Shown here piece after piece: positions 29,503-38,232 of a stretch of DNA of 64,000 nt. This DNA is from Microlunatus sagamiharensis (lineage in GTDB: Bacteria > Actinomycetota > Actinomycetes > Propionibacteriales > Propionibacteriaceae), in NCBI RefSeq assembly GCF_900105785.1, contig NZ_LT629799.1, positions 124,001 to 188,000 of the forward strand. Reading direction: 5' to 3'. The notes below the pieces were generated by a model. That model did no database searches. It saw only the letters and a program-made list of their open reading frames with translations, and was not told the origin of the DNA. Both the position numbers and the translations under genes were made by a program. Numbering within the stretch: position 1 is the stretch's first letter; each line of letters begins with the position of its first letter.

Positions 29503-30460
29503 AGTGGGTAGCGGGGAGAGAACGGCAGCGGTGGCACCGGGTCGGAAGCCCGCTCCACCCGCGCTGCCTGAGTGCCAGCGCGACCTTCGCGGCCACTGCG
29601 CACGGCCTCCCGTGGAGGTCCGTGGCCCCGAAACGAAGGGTGAGCAAGCCGTCGAGGCTGGCGTCGTTGTCGCGGTCCATGTCGCGGAACCGCCCGAGCT
29701 CGGTGTGCCCGAGCCGCCCGTCCAGCTCGACCACGACCCCGAACTCGACGTAGCAGACGTCGCGGACCGCCTTGTGCAGGCGCGAGGGGACCTGACGGCT
29801 GACCAGCGCGTCCAGCCCGTGCGCGCGCTCGACGTCGCGGAGGTAGGTCATCTCGAGCGGGGAGCGGACGCCCACGGCGACGTCGGCGAGAAGCCCCTCC
29901 AGAAGATCGCGGCGAGGATGTCGACCTCGACCCTCGAGTGCCCTGAGGAGACGGCGCGACGTCGTCCTGCGCCGCTCCACGGCCAGGGTGACCCAGCCGA
30001 CGACGTCCTCCGGCCGAGCCGTGGCTGACAGGTCGAGCACGGTGTCCTCGACGGTCGTCCGCGGCGGAGCCCCCACGGACCGCCCACGGACTCCCGGTCG
30101 CTCCCGGACGAACTCGTAGCCGCTTCGCGCGGCGGGCCGCCGGCCGTGGGGCACCAGGACGGTGATCCGAGGGGGATCCTCGTCGGCCAAGCCGTGGAGC
30201 CGGGCGGCGGCGAGGTCTGCGGCGCGGGCGACGTCACCGCCCAGCAGCGTTCCCGCCCACACCCGCGCCACGAAGGAGGGCTCCACGTCGGCCGTGAGGA
30301 AGACGCCGCGCTCCAAGCGACGCCACAGGCCCTCGTCGATGAGTCGTGAGACGACCCTCGGCGAGACCCCGTGCGCCTGCGCCTGCTCGCGCGTCACGAC
30401 GCCGGCCTGCAGGTTGGCCAGCGGCTTGAGGGCGCGCAGCACCTCGGCCGACCCGGTCAC
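29495..30460 (-). CDS. AbiEi antitoxin-like domain plus DUF559 nuclease-fold protein
   Basis: A 321-aa protein. An N-terminal winged-helix AbiEi-like region (VVTREQAQAHGVSPRVVSRLI, then GLWRRLERGVFL) is followed by a middle helical segment. The C-terminal DUF559/VSR-like fold has VVVELDGRLGH and DNDASLDGLLTLRFGATDL. The tail carries CHRC, a possible metal pair. Such fusions are abundant in Nocardioides-like genomes. No AbiEii toxin lies nearby, so it is not a complete toxin-antitoxin pair. It is bracketed by two hairpins that share 22 nt, which may mark it as an inserted unit. Confidence 0.75.
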   Translation of the reverse strand: MTGSAEVLRALKPLANLQAGVVTREQAQAHGVSPRVVSRLIDEGLWRRLERGVFLTADVEPSFVARVWAGTLLGGDVARAADLAAARLHGLADEDPPRITVLVPHGRRPAARSGYEFVRERPGVRGRSVGAPPRTTVEDTVLDLSATARPEDVVGWVTLAVERRRTTSRRLLRALEGRGRHPRRDLLEGLLADVAVGVRSPLEMTYLRDVERAHGLDALVSRQVPSRLHKAVRDVCYVEFGVVVELDGRLGHTELGRFRDMDRDNDASLDGLLTLRFGATDLHGRPCAVAAKVALALRQRGWSGLPTRCHRCRSLPATHWG

Positions 30461-30518
30461 CCCAAGATCCTGCTGCGCGTCCGGCCCCGCTCACCCCCTC
30501 ATCCACAGGGGAGAAGCA

Positions 30519-30565
30519 GAACGGGGATGATTCGACACCTCCACGGTGTCGAACCATCCCCGTTC
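30519..30565. terminator. Hairpin after superoxide dismutase gene, copy of 29460 repeat
   Basis: The arms 30519-30539 and 30545-30565 pair over 21 bp with one mismatch around a 5-nt loop. It follows the minus-strand sod gene by 13 bp and precedes the AbiEi gene. Its left arm repeats 29460-29481 exactly. Confidence 0.8.
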
Positions 30566-30577
30566 TTCGGACTCAGG

Positions 30578-31192
30578 TCAGATGAGGCCGGGCGTCTGCG
30601 CCTTCGCCTTGAGGAAGCGCTCCTGGGCGTCGGCCCAGTTGACGACGTTCCACCACGCCTTGGCGTAGTCGGCCTTCACGTTGCGGTACTGCAGGTAGAA
30701 CGCGTGCTCCCACATGTCGAGGAGCAGCACGGGGATCTGCGCGAGCGGCAGGTTGCCCTGCTGGTCGTAGAGCTGGACGACGTTCAGCCGCTGGCCGAGC
30801 GCGTCCCAGACCAGCATCGACCAGCCGGAGCCCTGGATCGCGTTGGCGTTGGCCTCGAACTGCGCCCGGAAGCCGTCGAAGCTCCCGAAGAACTCGTCGA
30901 TGGCCGCGGCCAGCTCGCCGGTCGGCTTGTCGCCGCCGTCCGGGGACATGTTCGGCCAGAAGACCGAGTGGTTGATGTGTCCACCGAGGTGGAAGGCGAG
31001 CGTCTTCTCCAGGCCGTTGATGGGGCCGAAGGCGTTCTTGTCACGGGCCTCCGCCAGCTGGTCGATGACCGTGTTGATGCCGGCGACGTAGGTCGCGTGG
31101 TGCTTGTCGTGGTGAAGCTGCATGATCTCGCCCGAGATGTGCGGCTCGAGAGCGCTGTAGTCGTACGGGAGATCAGGGAGTGTGTACGCCAT
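30578..31192 (-). CDS. sodA: Superoxide dismutase, Fe/Mn family
   Basis: A 204-aa cytoplasmic enzyme converting superoxide to peroxide and oxygen. Metal ligands: His27 (QLHHDKHH), a His in [10 protein letters not shown], and Asp/His in [13 protein letters not shown]. The start [20 protein letters not shown] is standard, which fixes ATG 31192; a longer open frame upstream is not coding. Metal preference cannot be settled by eye. A 10-bp hairpin directly before the ATG covers the AAGGTGG that would serve as ribosome binding site. Confidence 0.96.
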   Translation of the reverse strand: MAYTLPDLPYDYSALEPHISGEIMQLHHDKHHATYVAGINTVIDQLAEARDKNAFGPINGLEKTLAFHLGGHINHSVFWPNMSPDGGDKPTGELAAAIDEFFGSFDGFRAQFEANANAIQGSGWSMLVWDALGQRLNVVQLYDQQGNLPLAQIPVLLLDMWEHAFYLQYRNVKADYAKAWWNVVNWADAQERFLKAKAQTPGLI

Positions 31193-31221
31193 GCCCACCA
31201 CCTTACGAAGGGGTGGTGGGC
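31193..31221 (-). promoter_or_regulatory. Hairpin adjoining sod start codon
   Basis: GCCCACCACC (31193-31202) and GGTGGTGGGC (31212-31221) pair perfectly with a 9-nt loop. On the sod mRNA the 3' arm holds the likely Shine-Dalgarno and abuts the AUG. It could limit sod translation or terminate the upstream methyltransferase gene. Confidence 0.6.
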
Positions 31222-31245
31222 CGCGGTGGTGGGGGTCGGCCCGGC

Positions 31246-31854
31246 TCAGGCGGCGACGCGAGGCGTCACGACGAGCACCCGGAACCCCTTGCTGCTCGCG
31301 GCGCGCGTGCAGCCGTACCCCTGCTCGACGAGCCAGCGCTGCAGCGTGTCGGCGCCGAGGTTCTTTGACACCACGAGCCGCGCCGTGCCGCCCGGCGCGA
31401 GCCGCGGCAGCCACGTCAGCAGCAGCGCGTGCAGCGCCTCCTTGCCGATGCGGATCGGCGGGTTGGACCAGATCTCGTCGTACGTCCGGCCGGGCTCGAC
31501 CTGCTCGGGGCGCAGGGCCCGGACCCGCTTGCGCACGCCCAGCGCGACCGCGTTGTCACGGCACAGCGCGAGGGCCCGCTCGTTGACGTCGACGGCGTCG
31601 ACCCGCGCGTCCGGGCAGGCCAGCGCGATGCCCAGCGCGACCGGGCCGTAGCCGCACCCGAGGTCGAGCACGGTCGGGTTGCCCGTGGGCGGCGCCGACT
31701 CGCGCAGCAGCACCTCGGTGCCACGGTCGAGCCCGTCGCCGGCGAAGACGCCGTTCGCCGTGGTCAGGGTGAAGGGCCGCCCCCACACCTCCACCTCGAC
31801 CTGCTTGCGGTGCTCCGGGCCGGTCGGGGTCTCGGAGAAGTAGTGCGTCGTCAC
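31246..31854 (-). CDS. Class I SAM methyltransferase, small domain (RsmC-like)
   Basis: A 202-aa protein with the SAM loop [15 protein letters not shown] near residue 65, [10 protein letters not shown], and a catalytic NPPIR motif near residue 132, as in MTS-type RNA guanine-N2 methyltransferases. The RsmC N-terminal half is absent, so the RNA target is unsure. GTG 31854 overlaps the truA stop by 4 bp, so it is translated with truA and trmB. That operon context supports an RNA-modifying role. Confidence 0.87.
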   Translation of the reverse strand: MTTHYFSETPTGPEHRKQVEVEVWGRPFTLTTANGVFAGDGLDRGTEVLLRESAPPTGNPTVLDLGCGYGPVALGIALACPDARVDAVDVNERALALCRDNAVALGVRKRVRALRPEQVEPGRTYDEIWSNPPIRIGKEALHALLLTWLPRLAPGGTARLVVSKNLGADTLQRWLVEQGYGCTRAASSKGFRVLVVTPRVAA

Positions 31855-32705
31855 GCGAGCACCCGCACGGAGCGCGCCTCGGTGGCCCGGGCCGCGAGCT
31901 CGCTGTCGGCGGGGTAGCCGACCTCCTCCAGCGTCAGCCCGCGCGCCGGCAGCACCGGCACCGACGAGACCCGCGCGGGTGCGTCGAGCAGCCCGACGAG
32001 CCAGCCGGTGTCGCGGCGGCCGTCCATGACGGCCACGAGGGCGCCGACCAGCGAGCGCACCATCGAGTGGCAGAACGCGTCCGCCCGCACCGTCACCTCC
32101 ACCACGCCCTCCAGCGGTCCCGACCCGACCCGTTCGAGCCCGAGGTCCAGCAGCGTACGGATGGTCGTCGCGCCCTCGCGGCGCTTGCAGAAGGCGGCGA
32201 AGTCGTGCAGCCCGAGCAGGGCGGGCAGCGCGGGGGACAGCCGGTCGAGGTCGAGGGTGCCGGGTACGTCCTGCACGAAGCCGCGCAGCAGCGGGTCGCG
32301 CACGGTCCGCTCGTCGGCGAGCCGGTAGACGTAGCGCCGCCACACCGCGGCGAACCGCGCGTCGAAGCCCTCCGGCGCGACGTGAGCCGAGCGGACCACC
32401 AGGTCGGGCGGCAGGACCCGCGCCAGGCGGCGGGCGAGCTCCTCCGGCGTGGAGCCGAGGTCGGCGGGCACGTCGACGTGGACGACCTGGCCGCGCGCGT
32501 GCACGCCGGCGTCGGTGCGGCCGGCGCAGACCAGGGTCGGCGCGGGGTCGAGGCGCAGCACGGTCCCGGTCCAGCGCTCGAGCTCGCCGGCGACGGTGCG
32601 CAGCCCCGGCTGGGTGGCCCAGCCTGCGAACCCGGCCCCGTCGTACGCGACGTCGAGGCGCCAGCGCTCAGTCGCCCCCGCGTCGTCCTCGTGCGGCTCA
32701 GGCAC
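31851..32705 (-). CDS. truA: tRNA pseudouridine synthase A
   Basis: A 284-aa enzyme that makes pseudouridine at tRNA positions 38-40. The opening RLDVAYDGAGFAGWATQPG and the catalytic aspartate in CAGRTDAGVHARGQVVHVD (near residue 68) are diagnostic, as is FCHSMVRSLVGALV. GTG 32705 overlaps the end of trmB by 8 bp, placing both tRNA genes in one operon. Confidence 0.95.
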   Translation of the reverse strand: MPEPHEDDAGATERWRLDVAYDGAGFAGWATQPGLRTVAGELERWTGTVLRLDPAPTLVCAGRTDAGVHARGQVVHVDVPADLGSTPEELARRLARVLPPDLVVRSAHVAPEGFDARFAAVWRRYVYRLADERTVRDPLLRGFVQDVPGTLDLDRLSPALPALLGLHDFAAFCKRREGATTIRTLLDLGLERVGSGPLEGVVEVTVRADAFCHSMVRSLVGALVAVMDGRRDTGWLVGLLDAPARVSSVPVLPARGLTLEEVGYPADSELAARATEARSVRVLA

Positions 32706-33522
32706 GGCGGAACACCAGGTCGGTGATCGCGCGGCCCTCGGCGAGGCCACGGCGCTCGAAGCGGGTGACCGGGCGGTCGCCGCGGTCCTCGGGCTCGGCG
32801 ACGAGGAGGGGCTGCGCGGCGAGCACCTCGCGCATCTGCTCGGCGTAGCCGTCCCAGTCCGTCGCCAGGCGCCACCGCCCGCCCGGAGTGAGCCGCGAGG
32901 CGACGAGGTCGGCGAAGGCCCGGTCGACGAGCCGGCGCTTGTGGTGCTTGGCCTTGGGCCACGGGTCGGGGAAGAAGGTCCAGACCTCGCTGAGCGAACC
33001 CTCGCCCAGCAGCCGGTCGAGGCCGGCGACCGCGTCGACCGGCGCCACCCGGACGTTGCCGACGTCCTCGCGGACGAGCCGGGCGACGAGGGCCGCGACC
33101 GCGGGTTCGTAGACCTCGAAGGCGAGCACGTCGACCTCGGGCCGAGCCGCGGCCATCGGCACCAGGGAGTCGCCGGGCCCGCAGCCGATCTCGACCACGA
33201 CGGGGGCCTCCCGACCGAACAGCGCGGGCAGGTCGAGCGGGGTAGCGTCGGCCGCGACCGAGGTCCGGAGCTCGCCCTGCGGCACGTCCACGACGAGCCC
33301 GCCGAGCTGGGCGTCGTACGTCCGCCGCAGGGACTCGCGCATGCGCGCGGAGCGGCGCACGAACGACGTCACCTCGCGGTGCACGCGCGCTCTCGTGTCG
33401 GTGGGCAAGGTTCGGTCTTCCGGGTCGGTGGTCGGGATCGCCGGAGGAGTCCGGGCCCGGTCCGGCGAACCTGCCCCTCGCCGCGCTGCCTTGGTGCGGT
33501 CGTCGGGGTGGTCAGGACTCAA
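32698..33522 (-). CDS. trmB: tRNA (guanine-N7)-methyltransferase
   Basis: A 274-aa SAM enzyme that makes m7G46 in tRNA. Motifs: VVEIGCGPGDSLVPMA (SAM), DVLAFEVYEPAV and the family's FFPDPWPKAKHHKRRLV. The N-terminal ~45 residues are basic and poorly conserved. The start is uncertain: TTG 33522 has GAACCT 7 nt upstream and so fits a leaderless start; TTG 33408 and GTG 33384 are alternatives. It heads the trmB-truA-methyltransferase operon. Confidence 0.9.
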   Translation of the reverse strand: MSPDHPDDRTKAARRGAGSPDRARTPPAIPTTDPEDRTLPTDTRARVHREVTSFVRRSARMRESLRRTYDAQLGGLVVDVPQGELRTSVAADATPLDLPALFGREAPVVVEIGCGPGDSLVPMAAARPEVDVLAFEVYEPAVAALVARLVREDVGNVRVAPVDAVAGLDRLLGEGSLSEVWTFFPDPWPKAKHHKRRLVDRAFADLVASRLTPGGRWRLATDWDGYAEQMREVLAAQPLLVAEPEDRGDRPVTRFERRGLAEGRAITDLVFRRA

Positions 33523-33630
33523 GCATCTTAGGTTCGCCGAACCGGGCCCGGACCCCTCCGGCTCGTGCCCACCGGACGTCGTCCCTCGCGTTCCCGCTGG
33601 GGAGCGCTCCGCACCGACTCGTCTCTCGCT

Positions 33631-34434
33631 TCAACCGAGGTTGTCGAAGACGGCGCGGAGGTCCTCGGCCTCGGTGTCGGCGCGCCACGGGACGCCCTCC
33701 GCCGGACGGCCGGTCAGCAGGAACGCCTCCAGGGCGGCGAGGGCGGGGCCGAGCGTCGTGGTCGAGCGCGTCGGCAGAAAGGCGTCGATCCCGGCGACCC
33801 GGACGGACACCTCGGCGTCGGGCGGGTGGGCCGCCTCGGAGGCGACGACCGACCAGACGGGGCGCTTCACCGTCGTGTCCTCGCAGAGGGCCACGAGGAG
33901 GGGGCCGCGGGCGTCCCCGCCGACGTCCAGGCGGGCCGGTGGACGCAGGACGCTGACCCCGGTCCTTGACCGGCCGTCCAGCCGCTCGACCAGGCGCCCA
34001 GTCTCCGCGGCGGGAGGGTCGGCCCGTTCGACGAGCTCGCCTGCCTCGTCGTGGAAGGTCCGGAGCCGCGCGGTGTCCGCACCCGGCGGGCGGCGGGCCT
34101 CCTGGCGGCGCCAGAGCACCTCGGTCGCCAGCGTCGCTCCGAGGCCGACCGCGCCGGGCCAGACGAAGACGCCTCGGCCGTCCCCGGCGTTGGCGAGCAG
34201 GATCAGGCCACCGATCCCCACGAGGGCCATCGCGGAGCCGGAGAGGCGCGGCAGCAGCAGGGCGACGAAGGCGAGGACGAGGCCGCCGAGGGCCACCGCG
34301 GCCAGGAGGCCCACCCCGGCGCCCGCCCGGGTGCCCAGGGCAGCGCCACCACCCAGGACCACCAGGGCCCCGAGGTAGCCGAGGACCCCCGGCCTCCTGA
34401 CGACCCGCCCGACCCGCGTCCGCGTTGCACCCAC
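33631..34434 (-). CDS. Hypothetical membrane protein with soluble C-terminal domain
   Basis: A 267-aa protein. Four hydrophobic segments lie in residues ~18-105. A charged linker (EVLWRRQEARRPPGAD) leads to a soluble ~140-residue domain. The final part (LAALEAFLLTGRPAEGVPW) faintly resembles Imm1-type immunity proteins, but I cannot support that assignment. GTG 34434 starts 39 bp after the ABC permease stop, so it may be the last gene of that operon. The 108 bp between its stop and trmB hold nothing I recognise. Confidence 0.55.
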   Translation of the reverse strand: MGATRTRVGRVVRRPGVLGYLGALVVLGGGAALGTRAGAGVGLLAAVALGGLVLAFVALLLPRLSGSAMALVGIGGLILLANAGDGRGVFVWPGAVGLGATLATEVLWRRQEARRPPGADTARLRTFHDEAGELVERADPPAAETGRLVERLDGRSRTGVSVLRPPARLDVGGDARGPLLVALCEDTTVKRPVWSVVASEAAHPPDAEVSVRVAGIDAFLPTRSTTTLGPALAALEAFLLTGRPAEGVPWRADTEAEDLRAVFDNLG

Positions 34435-34473
34435 CCGGCCAGCATGACGGCTGCCCGGGCGGGGCCTCCGGAC

Positions 34474-35373
34474 CTAGCTGGTGATGTCTTTGCTGCCGAA
34501 CCGCGCCCAGGCCGCCGTCATGAACACGGCGGCGTACGCGAGCGCGACGAGCAGGCCCTGCCCGATGGCGTCGGTGGCCATGGGGTCGCGCAGCAGGTCG
34601 CCGAAGGCGGCCCAGTGGTCGACGAGCAGGAACGGGTGCAGCCAGGAGATCTGCGGGATCTGGTCGAGGATGAACATCAGCACGTTCACGCCGATGGTCG
34701 CGACGATCGCCGCGATCGGCTGCTCGGTCAGCGTCGAGACGAACATCCCGATCGCGCCCAGCGCGGCGAAGCACGCGCTCAGGTAGAGCACGCTCAGCGC
34801 CAGCCGACCGACCCCGTCGAGCAGGCTCGTCGTCGTCCCCGACAGCAGGACCACGTCCCCGCCGCCGAAGAGCGCGAGGCCCGCGACGACGCCGGCCAGC
34901 GCGACGAGGGCGGTGGCGACGAGCCCGAAGATCACGACGGCCGCGTACTTGGTCAGCAGCAGCCGCGTACGTCCCGCCGGGATGGTGAGCAGGTAGCGCA
35001 GCGTCCCCTGGTTGGCCTCGCCGGCGATCGCGTCGCCGGACGCGGCCGCGACGGCGAGCGGGAGGAAGAGGGGCAGCTCCGCGGCCAGCGCGGCGAAGGC
35101 GACGAACAGACCGTTGCTGGTGATCGCCTCGAAGAAGCCGGGCCCCCCGCCGCCCTGGTCGCCGTCCGAGGACAGCTTGATCGCGACGGCGAGCAGCACC
35201 GGGATCGCCGCCAGCACGGCGAGCAGCGCTACGTTGCGGCGCCGGCCGAAGATGATCGACAGCTCCGAGCGCAGGAACCGCAGCGGCAGCGCCCGGCCCG
35301 TGCGGGGGACGTCACGGTCGGGCCGACCGCCCACGAGCAGGTCGGTCCCGCCCGTCGTGCTAGCCGCTGACAT
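34474..35373 (-). CDS. ABC transporter permease (ABC-2 type)
   Basis: A 299-aa membrane protein with six hydrophobic segments and the ABC-2 layout: AIAGEANQGTLRYLLTIPAGRTRLLLTKY between TM2 and TM3. It starts 14 bp inside the end of the ATPase gene, so the two form one exporter. Upstream is a LolA-like gene, and the cluster is divergent from a two-component system that may control it. Substrate unknown; envelope lipids, peptides or antibiotics are usual for this class. Confidence 0.87.
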   Translation of the reverse strand: MSAASTTGGTDLLVGGRPDRDVPRTGRALPLRFLRSELSIIFGRRRNVALLAVLAAIPVLLAVAIKLSSDGDQGGGGPGFFEAITSNGLFVAFAALAAELPLFLPLAVAAASGDAIAGEANQGTLRYLLTIPAGRTRLLLTKYAAVVIFGLVATALVALAGVVAGLALFGGGDVVLLSGTTTSLLDGVGRLALSVLYLSACFAALGAIGMFVSTLTEQPIAAIVATIGVNVLMFILDQIPQISWLHPFLLVDHWAAFGDLLRDPMATDAIGQGLLVALAYAAVFMTAAWARFGSKDITS

Positions 35374-36334
35374 CGAAGCCCTCCCCGGTCAGGGACACGA
35401 AGACGTCCTCCAGCGAGGGCCGGACGACGGTGAAGCCGAGCACGGGGACGTACGCGTCGACGAGCGCGGGGACGATCTTGGCCACCTCGACCTCGCCGAG
35501 CCGCGCGGACACGTGGCCGCCCGAGGGCCGCACGTCGGTGAGGCCGAGGCCGCGCAGGGCGGTCGCGGCGTCGTCGACGCGGTCGGTCTCGACGCGCACG
35601 GCCTGGTCGACGCTGCGAGCCTGGTCGTGCATCGCCTCGATGGTGCCCTGTGTGACCAGCCTGCCCTCGAACATCACGCCGATGTGGGTGCACATCTGGT
35701 CGACCTCGCTCAGCAGGTGGCTGGAGACGAGGACGGTGGTGCCGTCGGCCGCCAGCTCCTCGACGAGGTGACGCACCTCGCGGGTGCCCTGCGGGTCGAG
35801 GCCGTTGGTCGGCTCGTCGAGCACGAGCAGGTCGCGCGGCACGAGCAGCGCGTTCGCGATGGCCAGCCGCTGGCGCATGCCGAGGGAGTACGCGCGGAAG
35901 CGCTTCGTCGCCGCGGGCAGCAGGCCCACGCGGTCCAGCGCGGCGTCGATGCGCGCGGGCGCGGTCCGGGCGTCGCTGTGCGGGTCCGCGGCGTCGAGGC
36001 GCGCGAGGTTGGCGCGGCCGGAGAGGTACGGGTGGAAGGCCGGGCCCTCGACCAGCGCACCCACGCGGCGCAGGGTGCGGGAGGCACCGCCCGGCATCGG
36101 CTCGCCAAGCACCTCGATCTCGCCCGACGTGGCGCCGATCAGCCCGAGCAGCATCCGGATGGTCGTGGTCTTGCCGGACCCGTTCGGCCCGAGGAAGCCG
36201 TACACCGCCCCGGCGGGCACCTCGAGGTCGATCGCGTCCACCGCGGTCTGGTGGCGGAAGCGCTTGGTCAGGGCACGGGTCCGGACCGACGCGGGGGAGG
36301 AACCCCGCGCCGGTCCGGTCACGTCCGCGCTCAT
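35360..36334 (-). CDS. ABC transporter ATP-binding protein
   Basis: A 324-aa ATPase with Walker A GPNGSGKTTT (near residue 44), signature LGMRQRLAIANAL, Walker B LLVLDEPTNGLDP and a C-terminal ~90-residue extension typical of DrrA/BcrA-like exporters. AGGA lies 7 nt before ATG 36334. A longer open frame upstream overlaps the LolA-like gene and is not coding. It pairs with the permease that overlaps its end. Confidence 0.93.
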   Translation of the reverse strand: MSADVTGPARGSSPASVRTRALTKRFRHQTAVDAIDLEVPAGAVYGFLGPNGSGKTTTIRMLLGLIGATSGEIEVLGEPMPGGASRTLRRVGALVEGPAFHPYLSGRANLARLDAADPHSDARTAPARIDAALDRVGLLPAATKRFRAYSLGMRQRLAIANALLVPRDLLVLDEPTNGLDPQGTREVRHLVEELAADGTTVLVSSHLLSEVDQMCTHIGVMFEGRLVTQGTIEAMHDQARSVDQAVRVETDRVDDAATALRGLGLTDVRPSGGHVSARLGEVEVAKIVPALVDAYVPVLGFTVVRPSLEDVFVSLTGEGFDVSG

Positions 36335-36375
36335 CCGCGGGTCCTGCTCGCCGTCTGGATGTCGTCGCTGCGCGC

Positions 36376-37478
36376 TCAGCGGGCGAGCGCCTGGGACAGG
36401 GTGTCGCCGTTCACGGCGCCGACCGCGAGGCGGCCGTCGTCGGTGAGGATCGCGGTGACGACCGTGCCGTCGAGCTCGCGCCCGGTGCCCCACGAGCCGG
36501 AGACCGGCTTGAGCTGGGACAGGAAGCCCTTGAGCGTCGGGTCGCTGCTCGAGGTCGCCCCGCTGGGGAGCTTCGTGACGACGACGGTGCTCCAGCCCTC
36601 GCCGACCGTGGTGGTGTCGCGCTCGGCCTGGGCCTTGCGGGACTCGAGCTCCTTCTTCTGCGCGGCGGTCGGCTCCTTGCGCTCGGGGACCGCCTTCTCG
36701 GTGACCTTGGTGCCCTCGGGCGGGTTGAAGGCGAACATCCGCGCGTCCGGCTGGCCGAAGGCGATGTCGGTGTACGACACGTCGAGCGCGGTCTTGTCGT
36801 CCGGCCCGAAGACCTGCACGCGCAGCGGCGTGTAGTTCTCGCCGTCCACGGCGACGCGGACCTGCTTGACCAGCGTGGCGCTGTCGCGCGGGGTCAGCAC
36901 GAGGTCGTACGCGGCCCGCCCGGCCACGGTGACCTCGGGGTCGACGCGGACGTCGGTGGTGGGCGTCAGCTTGGCCAGGACCTCCGTCGCGGCCTCCTGC
37001 GGCGTCTGCGGCGCGCCCTCGGGGCCTTGCGCTCGCCCGCCCCGGCCTCGTCGCGGGCCGGCAGCGTGGTCTTGGTCGCGGTCTTCTTGCGGCTGTCGTA
37101 GGTCCAGACGTCGGTGCCGTTGGTGACGACGTCGGTCTCGGCGTACTGGTCGTTCACCGCGACCCGGGCCTGGTCGGGGGCGCCGTACCAGACGCGCATC
37201 GTGTGGCTGCCCGACAGCAGCGAGGTCAGCTTGCCGCCGGGGCTGTCGCTGCCGCCCGGGATCGCCGGGATGCCGAGGTCGGCGTTCTGCACGACGGTGC
37301 CGGAGAGCCCGTCGACCTTCGACTCCGACACCTTGACCAGCAGGTCCTGCGCGGAGATCTGGGGCAGCGGCGCCTTGGCGTTGGCGCGTGTGGTGGCGAG
37401 GAAGGTCGCGAGGACCACCAGCAGGACGGCGAGGGGGACCAGCCAGCGCAGGGCCGGTCGGGCGGTGAGCGTGCGCAT
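36376..37478 (-). pseudogene. LolA/RseB-like exported protein, disrupted by a frameshift
   Basis: The N-terminal part (MRTLTARPALRWLVPLAVLLVVLA...) carries a signal anchor and a LolA-like beta domain (HTMRVWYGAPDQARVAV, VWTYDSRKKTATKT). It reads in one frame to about 37020. The C-terminal part (EVTVAGRAAYDLVLTPRDS to the stop) continues in another. Adding one base in the GGGG/CCCC run at 37021-37024 joins them into a single ~367-aa protein with no other break. So this is either a recent pseudogene or a sequencing error. CAGACT lies 6 nt before ATG 37478. Role probably in lipoprotein or envelope stress handling, with the downstream ABC exporter. Confidence 0.8.
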
Positions 37479-37574
37479 GCTCAGAGTCTGCAAGCCCTCC
37501 GCTGTCAGGAGGCTGAGAAGTCGGGCGCCGCTCGCTGGGGCGCTCCGGTCGACGGCACCGGTGACACTGGTGCC

Positions 37575-38231
37575 ATGCGGTTGCTGCTCGTCGACGACGA
37601 ACCCGGGCTGCGCTCCGCCCTGCGCAAGGGGCTGGGGGCCGACGGGTTCGCGGTCGACGTGGCCGCCGACGGGGCCGAGGGGCTCGCGCTGGCGAGCAGC
37701 GAGACGTACGACGCCGTCGTGCTCGACGTGATGCTGCCGCGGCTCTCGGGCTACGAGGTCGTGCGGCGGCTGCGGGCGGCGGACAACTGGGTGCCGGTGC
37801 TGATGCTGTCGGCCAAGGACGGCGAGCACGACCAGGCCGACGCGCTCGACGACGGGGCGGACGACTACCTGACCAAGCCCTTCTCGTACGTGGTCCTGCT
37901 GGCCCGGCTGCGGGCGCTGCTGCGCCGCGGGGCGGCCGCGCGGCCGACCGTGCTCGAGGTCGGGCAGGTGCGCCTCGACCCGGCCAGCCACGAGGTGACG
38001 GTGGCCGGGGAGCCGGTCGAGCTGACGAGCCGGGAGTTCGCGCTGCTGGAGTACCTCGCGCGCCACGCGGGGCGCGTGCTGACCAAGACCGAGCTGCTGG
38101 ACCACGTCTGGGAGGCCGCGGCGGAGACCGCGCCGAACGCCGTCGAGGTCTACGTCGGCTACGTCCGGCGCAAGATCGGCGCGGAGCGGCTGGTCACCGT
38201 GCGCGGCGCGGGCTACCGCCTGGTCGGCTGA
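37575..38231 (+). CDS. OmpR/PhoB-type response regulator
   Basis: A 218-aa regulator. The receiver domain has LLLVDDEPG and a phospho-acceptor Asp in VVLDVMLPR (near residue 51), with KPFSY at its end. The winged-helix domain has VELTSREFALLEYLARHAG and VEVYVGYVRRKIG, ending in GAGYRLV. GACACT lies 6 nt before ATG 37575. The cognate kinase follows after 1 bp. The pair is divergent from the LolA/ABC operon, 96 bp apart, and probably controls it. Confidence 0.95.
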   Translation: MRLLLVDDEPGLRSALRKGLGADGFAVDVAADGAEGLALASSETYDAVVLDVMLPRLSGYEVVRRLRAADNWVPVLMLSAKDGEHDQADALDDGADDYLTKPFSYVVLLARLRALLRRGAAARPTVLEVGQVRLDPASHEVTVAGEPVELTSREFALLEYLARHAGRVLTKTELLDHVWEAAAETAPNAVEVYVGYVRRKIGAERLVTVRGAGYRLVG

Positions 38232-38232
38232 G

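Noticed and set aside
33631-34434. Imm1-type immunity protein
   Set aside because: The resemblance is limited to a short C-terminal segment and no toxin gene is adjacent.
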